From assembly GCF_021739025.1 (NCBI RefSeq), contig NZ_JAKKOT010000004.1, positions 1 through 64,000 on the forward strand: a stretch of DNA of 64,000 nt, in the 5' to 3' direction. Below, in pieces: positions 53,796-61,591 of the stretch. Each line of letters begins with the position of its first letter. The stretch's first letter is position 1. Source of the DNA: Gordonia liuliyuniae (lineage in GTDB: Bacteria; Actinomycetota; Actinomycetes; Mycobacteriales; Mycobacteriaceae). The translations under genes and the position numbers were made by a program. The notes below the pieces were generated by a model that saw nothing but the letters and a program-made list of their open reading frames with translations, was not told where the DNA came from and searched no databases.

Positions 53796-56225
53796 ATGAC
53801 CGACCTAGAGAACCCGTCAAGCACCGCAGGCCCGTCAAGCACTGCAGGCCCGTCTAGCACGAGCACTGGCGCGACGGCTCCGCCCGTCGGGCTCTCGCCC
53901 GCGTCCGGGTTCACCGGGCTGATGCCGGATGCGCCGCGACAGGGCGGGTTCGGTCCGTCGACGTCCAAGCCGTGGTCGTCGAAGCCGTACCACCACCCAG
54001 CGGCGGCGTGGGGTGCGGCGCGGTCGGTCGCGCAGACCCTGATCAGGGAGCGAGAAATCGTCAAGGGCTCGACGACGATGCTGACGATGAACCATCCGGT
54101 CCGCGGCTTCGACTGCCCGGGGTGCGCGTGGCCCGACGACAAGGGCGTCACCCTCGACATCTGCGAGAACGGCCTCAAACACGTGACGTGGGAGATGACA
54201 CACAAGCGTGTCGACCGCGAGTTCTTCGCGGCCCACACGGTCACCGAACTCGCGGGCTGGAACGACTTCGACCTCGAAGACCAGGGCAGGCTCACCGAGC
54301 CGATGAGCTATGACGCGGCCACGGATCGGTACGTGCCGATCTCGTGGGACGACGCGTTCGCGATGGTCGGCGAGGAACTCCGCGCGCTCGACACCCCGAA
54401 CGCGGCAGCGTTCTACACCTCGGGTCGGCTCTCCAACGAAGCGACGTTCCTCTACCAGCTGTGGGCTCGTGAGTTCGGCACCAACAACGTGCCCGACTGC
54501 TCCAACATGTGCCACGAAGCGTCCGGTCGAGCGCTCACCGCGTCGATAGCCACCGGTAAGGGCACTGTCTCGCTCGACGACTGGGACGCGTGCACCGCAC
54601 TGTTCGTGCTCGGGGTGAACGCGGCGTCGAACGCGCCCCGCATGCTGACCTCGCTCGCGCACGCGGTGAAGCGCGGCGCGCAGGTCGTCCACATCAACCC
54701 GATGCCCGAACTCGCGGGAACTCGGACGATCGTCCCGCACGAGATCATGCAGATGGCCACGTTCCAGGCGACGGACACCAGCACCATGAACGTTCAGGTC
54801 CGTCCCGGCGGCGACCTCGCCCTCATCCGCGGCATGGCCAAAGCCGTGTTCGAAGCCGAGGACGCCGACCCGCGCGGCGGCGCCCTCGACCATGACTTCC
54901 TCGAACGCTTCACCCAGGGTGTCGACGAGTATCGCGCACTCGTCGACTCCGCGAGCTGGGCGGAGCTGTCCCGGCAGGCCGGTGTCAGCGAGACGCAGAT
55001 CCGTGCGCTCGCGCAGATCTACCTCGACTCGCCGCGCAGCATCATCTCCTGGTGCCTGGGCGTCACCCAGCACGAGCACGGCGTCGACACCGTCCGCGAG
55101 TTCACCAACCTGCTCCTGCTGCGCGGCAACATCGGCCGCGAGGGCGCGGGCCCGTCACCGATCCGCGGGCACAGCAACGTCCAAGGCAACCGGACCTGCG
55201 GCATCGACCATCGACCGGGCGAAGACTTCCTCGCCGCGCTCGACGCGGAATGCGGAATCGTCTCGCCTCGCGAACCGGGACTCGACACTGTCAACACGAT
55301 CGAGGGCATGAATGACGGGTCGGTGAAGGTGTTCGTCGCGCTCGGCGGGAATTTCGTCCTCGCCGCGCCGGACACCAAGTACACGGCGCAAGGTTTGCGC
55401 AACTGTGAACTGACCGTGCAGGTCAGCACCAAGCTGAATCGTAGCCACCTGGTGCACGGTCGCACGGCGCTCATCCTGCCGTGCCTGGGGCGCACCGAAC
55501 GGGACGAACAGGCGAGTGGATTGCAGGGTGTGTCGTGCGAGGACGCGATGAGCAACGTGCAACTGTCGATGGGCAAGAAGAAGCCCGCGTCGAAGCATCT
55601 GCTGTCCGAACCCGCGATCCTCGGCGGCATGGCGCGGGCGACCCTTCCCGAGAGCACCACGCCGTGGGAGGACTACGTCGCCGATTACGACCGGATCCGG
55701 GACTCGATGTCCCGGGTGCTCCCGGGCTTCGGCGGGTTCAACCGACTCGTGCGGGAGCCGATGGGCTTCCGCATCCCGCAGGCCGCGCGTGAACGCATCT
55801 TCCACACGCCGAGCGGCCGAGCCGAGTTCTCGCAGGCTCCGGTCCCGAACGCTATCCCGGACGACGCCGACGTCCTCGTCCTGCAGACGATGCGGTCGCA
55901 CGACCAGTGGAACACCACCATCTATTCGAGCAACGACCGATACCGAGGCATCAAGAACCTGCGGGAGCTCGTCTTCATGAACGCGGCCGACATGCGCGAC
56001 CGCGGGCTGAGCGAAGGCTCGTTCGTCGACATCGTCGCAACGTCGAAGGACGGCAGCCGACGTTCGTTGACGCGATACCGGGCGATCACCTACGACCTCC
56101 CCGTCGGCGCGGCCGCCGGTTACATGCCGGAGATGAACGCGCTCATCGGTGCCGCCGACTACAGCACCCAGAGTGACCAGCCGTTGATGAAGAACGTCCT
56201 CGTCCGCATCGTCGCATCGTCCTGA
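53796..56225 (+). CDS. YdeP/FdhF-family molybdopterin oxidoreductase
   Basis: 809 aa with ATG at 53796, one base after the fdhD stop. It begins with a variable Ser/Thr/Gly-rich tail encoded by an 18-bp repeat. The N-terminal iron-sulfur region of true formate dehydrogenases is reduced to FDCPGCAWPD (near 105-114), as in YdeP. CSNMCHEASG (near 234) holds the probable Mo-ligand Cys where FdhF has selenocysteine. Molybdopterin-binding motifs and the C-terminal dinucleotide-binding domain follow. It needs bis-MGD and FdhD. The reaction is unknown; E. coli YdeP is tied to acid resistance. No electron-transfer subunit is adjacent. Confidence 0.87.
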   Translation: MTDLENPSSTAGPSSTAGPSSTSTGATAPPVGLSPASGFTGLMPDAPRQGGFGPSTSKPWSSKPYHHPAAAWGAARSVAQTLIREREIVKGSTTMLTMNHPVRGFDCPGCAWPDDKGVTLDICENGLKHVTWEMTHKRVDREFFAAHTVTELAGWNDFDLEDQGRLTEPMSYDAATDRYVPISWDDAFAMVGEELRALDTPNAAAFYTSGRLSNEATFLYQLWAREFGTNNVPDCSNMCHEASGRALTASIATGKGTVSLDDWDACTALFVLGVNAASNAPRMLTSLAHAVKRGAQVVHINPMPELAGTRTIVPHEIMQMATFQATDTSTMNVQVRPGGDLALIRGMAKAVFEAEDADPRGGALDHDFLERFTQGVDEYRALVDSASWAELSRQAGVSETQIRALAQIYLDSPRSIISWCLGVTQHEHGVDTVREFTNLLLLRGNIGREGAGPSPIRGHSNVQGNRTCGIDHRPGEDFLAALDAECGIVSPREPGLDTVNTIEGMNDGSVKVFVALGGNFVLAAPDTKYTAQGLRNCELTVQVSTKLNRSHLVHGRTALILPCLGRTERDEQASGLQGVSCEDAMSNVQLSMGKKKPASKHLLSEPAILGGMARATLPESTTPWEDYVADYDRIRDSMSRVLPGFGGFNRLVREPMGFRIPQAARERIFHTPSGRAEFSQAPVPNAIPDDADVLVLQTMRSHDQWNTTIYSSNDRYRGIKNLRELVFMNAADMRDRGLSEGSFVDIVATSKDGSRRSLTRYRAITYDLPVGAAAGYMPEMNALIGAADYSTQSDQPLMKNVLVRIVASS
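53813..53866 (+). repeat. 18-bp tandem repeat at the start of the molybdoenzyme gene
   Basis: CCCGTCAAGCACCGCAGG and CCCGTCAAGCACTGCAGG are followed by a third, more diverged unit at 53849. They encode a PSSTAG-like unit and keep the frame. Confidence 0.88.
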
Positions 56226-56258
56226 GGTCATCTGCACCGACGATCATCTACACCGTAA

Positions 56259-57779
56259 GGCCATCTGCACGCCACCTGGTGTTGGGACGTCGGCAGCTCC
56301 GGCCAGTCGTCTCCGGGCATCCGACGTGATCGTCCCGCCCTTACGCACGGCGTAGCCGCAGGGGACATCGCGACGACCGGAGCGCTGATCTGGGCGCGCT
56401 CGGACAAGCCTGCCCAGATGCTCGTTGAGACGTCGGCAACCGAGTCGTTCGCCAAGGCGAAGACGTTCCGCGGGCCCCATCTGACCCCGGCGTCCGACGG
56501 CACCGGACGTCTGCGGGTGGCCGGTCTCGAATCCGGGCAACAGGTTCACTATCGGGTCACGCTCGTCGGCGATGACGGTGCCCGATCCGAGCCGATGACC
56601 GGTGTTCTCGTCACCGCGCCGATATCGGCGTCTGACATCACCTTCGCATGGTCGGGCGATGTCGTCGGTCAGGGATGGGGGATCAACCCGGATCTGGACG
56701 GCATGACGATCTTCGGGGCGATCGCCGATGCTCGACCCGACTTCTTCCTGCACTCGGGCGACGCGATCTACGCCGACGGACCGGTCGAGGAGACCAAGAA
56801 GCAGAACGACGGTGCGACCTACCGGAACATCACGACCGACGCCAAGAGCAGGCCTGCCCAAACTCTCGACGAATTCCGCGGCAACTACGCGTACAACCTC
56901 AGCGACAAGCATTACCGACGGTTCGCGTCGGCGGTAGCGCAGATCATCGCGTGGGACGACCACGAGGTGATCAACAACTGGTATCCCGGCGAGAACCTCA
57001 CCGGTCAGAAGCGTGAGGGCTACACCGAGATGAGTGTCGACGTCCTAGCCGACCGAGCCCGACGGGCGTGGACCGAATGGCAGCCCGCCACGCTCGGTGA
57101 CGGCGGCACGCTGTATCGGAAAGTCCCGTACGGCCCGCTCCTGGACGTGTTCGTCCTGGACATGCGGACCTACAAGGACGCCAATCCGGATGCCTGGAAG
57201 ACCCGCGACGACGGCGGGGTCCTCGGCGCCGCGCAGACGCAGTGGCTCATCGACGGGCTGAAGCGCTCGACGGCCACCTGGAAGGTCGTCGCCAACGATC
57301 TGCCCCTCAGCATCGTCGTGCCCGACACGAACAGCGACCGGCCGGGCGCGCGCCCCTCGATGGAGGCCGTCGCGCAGGGCGATCCGGCGGCTCCCCGCGG
57401 TCGTGAGATCGCGTTCTCCCACATCCTGTCCGAGACCAAAGACGTGCCGGGCATCGTCTACCTGACCGCGGACGTCCACTACACGGCGGCCATCTCGTAC
57501 GACCCGAACCGAGCCGGGTTCTCCGACTTCTCGCCGTTCTGGGAGTTCGTGTCCGGCCCGCTGCACGCCGGCGCGTTCCCGGAGAGCCCACTCGATGGCA
57601 CGTTCGGCGCGAAGTACGAATTCGCCCACGCACCGGACGAGTCGGACGTCTCACCGGCCGAAGGGTTCCAGCACTTCGGCAAGGTCACGATCTCGTCCGC
57701 CACCGGAACGTTGACCGTCGACCTGTGTGACGCGGACGGAAAGTCGTTGTACCGCAAGGAGCTATCGCCTGACACGTGA
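56259..57779 (+). pseudogene. phoD: PhoD-like alkaline phosphatase lacking its start and export signal
   Basis: The first usable ATG is at 56418 (453 codons to 57779), but the same frame is open back to 56259, and codons 56346-56402 encode HGVAAGDIATTGALIWARS, the conserved beginning of the mature PhoD domain. No ATG, GTG or TTG exists in that open part. The rest is intact: WSGDVVGQGWGINPD, FFLHSGDAIYADGP, AWDDHEVINNW and TADVHYTAA carry the metal ligands. PhoD is exported by Tat; here a Tat-like fragment (LGRRQLRP) is seen only in another frame at about 56279-56310, with no hydrophobic stretch. I read this as a 5' deletion; a cytosolic short form from 56418 is possible. Confidence 0.7.
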
Positions 57780-57780
57780 A

Positions 57781-57808
57781 CGCCGGCCCCGCTCTGCGGG
57801 AACCGGCG
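57781..57808. terminator. hairpin between the convergent phoD remnant and LprG-like gene
   Basis: CGCCGG and CCCGC (57781-57792) pair with GCGGG and CCGGCG (57796-57808) around a 3-nt loop, with a small internal bulge. It lies 2 bp after the phoD stop and ends 24 bp before the end of the minus-strand gene. Confidence 0.5.
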
Positions 57809-57831
57809 CACACGGTGATCGTGACGGGCGC

Positions 57832-58629
57832 TCAGGCGCCGTCGGGTTTGGTGATCGCTACCGTCTCGTCCCACTTCGACGTGGTCAGCGTGATATCGCC
57901 GTCTTTGGTGTTGATCGACAGTTCGACGAGGTTGTAGGGCGCGGCGGCCGCGATGTACGCGGTCGCCGGATGCTCGCCCTGGAGCGCTCCCGGGCCCTGC
58001 GTCGGGAAGATCGCTTCGAAGTCGGCGGAGTCGAGCGTTCCGGTGATCTTGACCGACTCCACGCCGTTGCGTTCTTCGGTTCCCGCCACCTTCGGGTTCT
58101 TGAACTTCGCGAGCACGTTCGCCAAGCCCTTGTCTTCGGACAGTACGACCGACGGGTCGTACGAGCGCTCGCCTGCCGGGGACGTCTCCCACTCGGATTT
58201 GCCTGCCTCTTTGATGTAGAGGGTGCCGCCGACGATGACGAATTCGGCTTCCTTGTACTCGTCGGTCAAGCGGAACTTGCCGTCGCCCTTGGCCGCGGGT
58301 TCGGGTGTGACGACGACATCGGCGTTCAAATCTTCCACCGGGAGGCCCTTGAACTCCGGGTCGACCGTCAGCGCCATGTGGACCGCCGAGGTCAGCCGGG
58401 TGGTCTTGGACGCCTGGTCGAGGAGTGCCGCGGCGTCGGTCAGGTCGACCTTCGGCGCGTCGCCCGAACGCGGGCCCTCGGATGTCGGAGGGGCGGAGTT
58501 CGTCGGTTCGTCGCTCTTGGTCTCGGACGAACAGCCTGTCAGTACCACGGCGCAGATGGCCATGGTCGCGACTGCCGGAGCAGCCCAACGCTTCACTCTG
58601 GACGAGGCCGGGGATGAGTCTGATTTCAC
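57832..58629 (-). CDS. LppX/LprAFG-family lipoprotein (LprG-like)
   Basis: 265 aa from a GTG at 58629; the -10 TATTGT (reverse strand 58638-58643) ends 8 nt before it, so the message is probably leaderless and the longer frame is rejected. A signal peptide ends at Cys33 in VVLTGC. The mature domain (ALLDQASKTTRLTSAVHMAL, VTPEPAAKGDGKFRL, EFVIVGGTLYIKEAG) has the LppX/LprG fold, which binds triacyl lipids in a hydrophobic pocket. In mycobacteria LprG works with a lipid exporter. Here it faces a lipid/polyketide locus across a 153-bp divergent spacer. Confidence 0.85.
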   Translation of the reverse strand: MKSDSSPASSRVKRWAAPAVATMAICAVVLTGCSSETKSDEPTNSAPPTSEGPRSGDAPKVDLTDAAALLDQASKTTRLTSAVHMALTVDPEFKGLPVEDLNADVVVTPEPAAKGDGKFRLTDEYKEAEFVIVGGTLYIKEAGKSEWETSPAGERSYDPSVVLSEDKGLANVLAKFKNPKVAGTEERNGVESVKITGTLDSADFEAIFPTQGPGALQGEHPATAYIAAAAPYNLVELSINTKDGDITLTTSKWDETVAITKPDGA

Positions 58630-58782
58630 AAATCGGTACAATACCTCACGGTCGACGAGGTCGGAATGAGTTCGACGCGTATCTCTATCGTTTGAATGAA
58701 TACCGGTGACGGGGTCGCTTCCGCGTGCGAGAGTCGATCGCATCAGGCAGCTCACCGAGCGTGCCACAAAGAGGAGAGAGCA

Positions 58783-60276
58783 ATGTCATCGGAAGGTGTT
58801 CAAACAGGTGAGACGAGTGATCTCCCCGATGATTCCCCCGGCCCGGATCTCGGGCGGAAATCTGCGCCCGACGGCGGTCCGCAACTCTCTGACGTGTGGG
58901 TCTACAACGGCAAGGCCTATGACTTGTCCGAGTGGATCTCCAAGCATCCGGGCGGCGAGTTCTTCATCGGCCGCACCAAGAACCGCGATATCACGTCGAT
59001 CATCGGCTCTTATCACAAAGACCCCGAGAAGGTCGGTCGTCTGATCGAACGATTTTCCCTCGACCGTGAGGCGGTAATCGAAGACGTTCACCCTAAAGCG
59101 AATGCGCCGGCCTTTCTCTTCACCGAGGGATTCGACAGTTGGCGCGACACGCCGCACTACGATTTCAGCAAGCGCACCGATCTGCTGCACGCGGTGAAGA
59201 AGCGTCTCGCCGAACCCGAGCTCGCCGCCCGCATCAAACGCATGGACCGGATCTTCGACGCCGTCGCGGTCACCCTGTTCATCGCGTACTTCGCAGTGAT
59301 GGGGCTGCGACTCTACGACACGTCCTGGATGCCGCTCGCCGCATTCGTCGTCGCGATGGTCGTGTTGCGCAGTGCGATGGCCGGCATCGGCCACTACGCG
59401 ATTCATCGCGCGCAGAAGGGTGCGAACAAACTCGCGGTGAACGCGTTCGACATGAACTATGTCGCGCTGTCGTTCGTGACGGCCGACGGTCACGCGCTGC
59501 TGCACCATCCGCACACCCAGAGTCAGGTCGACATCAAGAAGAACGTCTTCACGTTCATGATGGATCTTCCGCGGCTGTACCGGATTCCGATCCACACCCT
59601 GCACAAGTTCGGGCACACGGTCACCGGTATGACGGTCCGCCTGCTGGAGATCTGCAAACTGACTCGGCAGGTCGGCATCGCCGACATGTACGGCTCGTGG
59701 CGCGGCGGCCTGCCGCATTTCGTCGGAGCGTTCGGCATGCGGATCCTGCTGCTCGGCGAACTCGTGGTCTTCATCATCGCCGGCGACGTGTTGGCGTGGG
59801 TACTGCAATTCGTGGCGACCCTGTGGATCTCGACGTTCCTCGTCGTCGCCAGCCACGATTTCGACGCGGACACCGACGAGATCGACGTTGACGCCGACGA
59901 CTGGGCGGTCAACCAGGTGGAACAGGCCTACGACTTGAAGGTGATCGGCAACAGGTACGTCGACTGCTTCCTGTCGGCGGGTTTGAGTTCGCACCGCGTG
60001 CACCACGTCCTCCCGTTCCAACGCAGCGGCTTCTCGAACATCGTCACCGAGGACGTCCTGCGGGAAGAGGCCGCGCGGTTCGGAGTCGAGTGGCTTCCGG
60101 CGAAGAGCTTCGTCACCGATCGGTTCCCGAAACAGGTCAAGACCTATCTCGGCGCCCGTTCGCGGACCGCGGAGGAGAACGACTGGGGGTTCGTCCGAGA
60201 GCACTTCTCGTTGACCGCACTCAAGACCTGCGCTGACTACTCGGTGAAGGGATTCACGGGGATCGGGACGGTGTGA
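58783..60276 (+). CDS. Cytochrome b5-fatty acid desaturase fusion
   Basis: 497 aa from the ATG at 58783, with AGGAGAG upstream. Residues about 35-100 are a cytochrome b5-like domain with the heme ligands His55 (HPGG) and probably His78 (SYHKDP). The membrane desaturase follows, with His boxes GHYAIH (near 203), HALLHHPHTQSQ (near 236) and SSHRVHH (near 402), and hydrophobic helices between them. Fused b5 domains mark front-end desaturases and sphingolipid hydroxylases, where b5 feeds electrons to the di-iron centre. The box spacing is somewhat unusual, so desaturation versus hydroxylation is open. It is 93 bp upstream of the type III polyketide synthase gene. Confidence 0.84.
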   Translation: MSSEGVQTGETSDLPDDSPGPDLGRKSAPDGGPQLSDVWVYNGKAYDLSEWISKHPGGEFFIGRTKNRDITSIIGSYHKDPEKVGRLIERFSLDREAVIEDVHPKANAPAFLFTEGFDSWRDTPHYDFSKRTDLLHAVKKRLAEPELAARIKRMDRIFDAVAVTLFIAYFAVMGLRLYDTSWMPLAAFVVAMVVLRSAMAGIGHYAIHRAQKGANKLAVNAFDMNYVALSFVTADGHALLHHPHTQSQVDIKKNVFTFMMDLPRLYRIPIHTLHKFGHTVTGMTVRLLEICKLTRQVGIADMYGSWRGGLPHFVGAFGMRILLLGELVVFIIAGDVLAWVLQFVATLWISTFLVVASHDFDADTDEIDVDADDWAVNQVEQAYDLKVIGNRYVDCFLSAGLSSHRVHHVLPFQRSGFSNIVTEDVLREEAARFGVEWLPAKSFVTDRFPKQVKTYLGARSRTAEENDWGFVREHFSLTALKTCADYSVKGFTGIGTV

Positions 60277-60369
60277 GGCGATCATTCGCCTGATCGATGA
60301 AATGTTCTCTCCGAGACCGCAAACGGACATGCTTATGAAGCAGACGTTCGTCAGCCAGAAAGGACCGTC

Positions 60370-61575
60370 ATGACACTCTCCGTCGACTCGCAGAACCGGT
60401 CGAGTGCCGTACCTGTCGGGGGCTTCAGCGCGGCACCTCTCGGGGGCTTGATGGCCGACGAACGGCCGTCGCCCCCGACCACGGTCGCCGTGATCTCATC
60501 GCTCGCGACCGGAGCGCCGCACACCGTCTTCGACCAGCGAGACGCCGCCCGCCGCGCGGCGGAGATCGTCGACGATCCCGAACAGCGCGAACGGATCCAC
60601 CGGGTGTACGAGAAGACTCGGATCACGAGCCGCCACCTGGCCGTCGATCCGACGACTCCCGAGTTCGGTGACTTCAGTAAGCGGTCGGGCACCGTCCGTG
60701 AGCGGATGAACATGTACTTCGAGCACGCAGTCCCGCTGGCCGTCGACGTCGCCTCTCGCGCGGTCGCCGACCTTGATGACCCGGCGGCCGACGTCGGGCT
60801 CGTCGTTTTCGTCAGCAGCACGGGGTTCATCGCTCCGGGCGTCGACGTCGCCGTCATCAAACGGTTGGGCCTCGCGCCGACGGTGAGCCGCGTCGTCATC
60901 AACTTCATGGGGTGCGCCGCAGCCGTCAACGGCCTGCGCACCGCGACGGACTACGTCCGGGCGCACCCCGACCGCGACGCGCTCGTGATCTGTCTGGAAC
61001 TCAGCTCGGTCAACGCGGCCTTCGGCGACGACGTCGTCGACGTCATCACGCACAGTCTCTTCGGCGACGGTTGCGGCGCGATGGTCGTCGGCGCGAGCGA
61101 GGTCGGGCGCGAACTTCCGGCCGGCCACGTCGTGGTTCGGGACACGTTCAGCCACCTGTTCGCCGACACCGAGGACGGGATCGTGCTCGGCATCAACGAC
61201 GACGGCATCACCTGCGAACTGGCGCAGACCCTGCCGGATTACATCTACCGCGGGGTCGGCCCGGCCATCGACGAGGCGATCGGACGTGCGGGCCTGGTGC
61301 GCGACGACATCGCGCTGTGGGCGATCCACCCCGGCGGGCCGGCGATCCTCGAGCAGTCGGCGCGGTCGCTCGGCATCGCCGAAGGCCGATCCCGCGCGAG
61401 CTGGGACGTGCTCGCCGAGTACGGCAACATGCTCAGCGTCGCGCTGGTCTTCGTGCTCGAGAAGCTCATCGCCGAGGCGTCCGGCGACGACCGATCGACG
61501 CCGTCGACCGGTGTGGCGTTCTCCTTTGCGCCTGGGGTGACGCTCGAAGGCATACTGTTCGACCTGGTCCGATAG
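60370..61575 (+). CDS. Type III polyketide synthase
   Basis: 401 aa with ATG at 60370 after GAAAGGA. The thiolase-fold catalytic triad is complete: Cys182 in NFMGCAAAVNG, His320 in AIHPGGPAIL and Asn353 in EYGNMLSVAL. The C-terminal AFSFAPGVTLEGILF fits the family GFGPG-like loop. Actinobacterial relatives (Pks10/11/18, alkylresorcinol synthases) extend acyl-CoA starters with malonyl-CoA into pyrones or phenolic lipids. The first 35 residues are a variable leader with a partial duplication (24-bp unit, 60412-60459). Next to a desaturase, an acyl starter is likely. Confidence 0.92.
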   Translation: MTLSVDSQNRSSAVPVGGFSAAPLGGLMADERPSPPTTVAVISSLATGAPHTVFDQRDAARRAAEIVDDPEQRERIHRVYEKTRITSRHLAVDPTTPEFGDFSKRSGTVRERMNMYFEHAVPLAVDVASRAVADLDDPAADVGLVVFVSSTGFIAPGVDVAVIKRLGLAPTVSRVVINFMGCAAAVNGLRTATDYVRAHPDRDALVICLELSSVNAAFGDDVVDVITHSLFGDGCGAMVVGASEVGRELPAGHVVVRDTFSHLFADTEDGIVLGINDDGITCELAQTLPDYIYRGVGPAIDEAIGRAGLVRDDIALWAIHPGGPAILEQSARSLGIAEGRSRASWDVLAEYGNMLSVALVFVLEKLIAEASGDDRSTPSTGVAFSFAPGVTLEGILFDLVR

Positions 61576-61591
61576 TGAAGGTCCGTACGCC

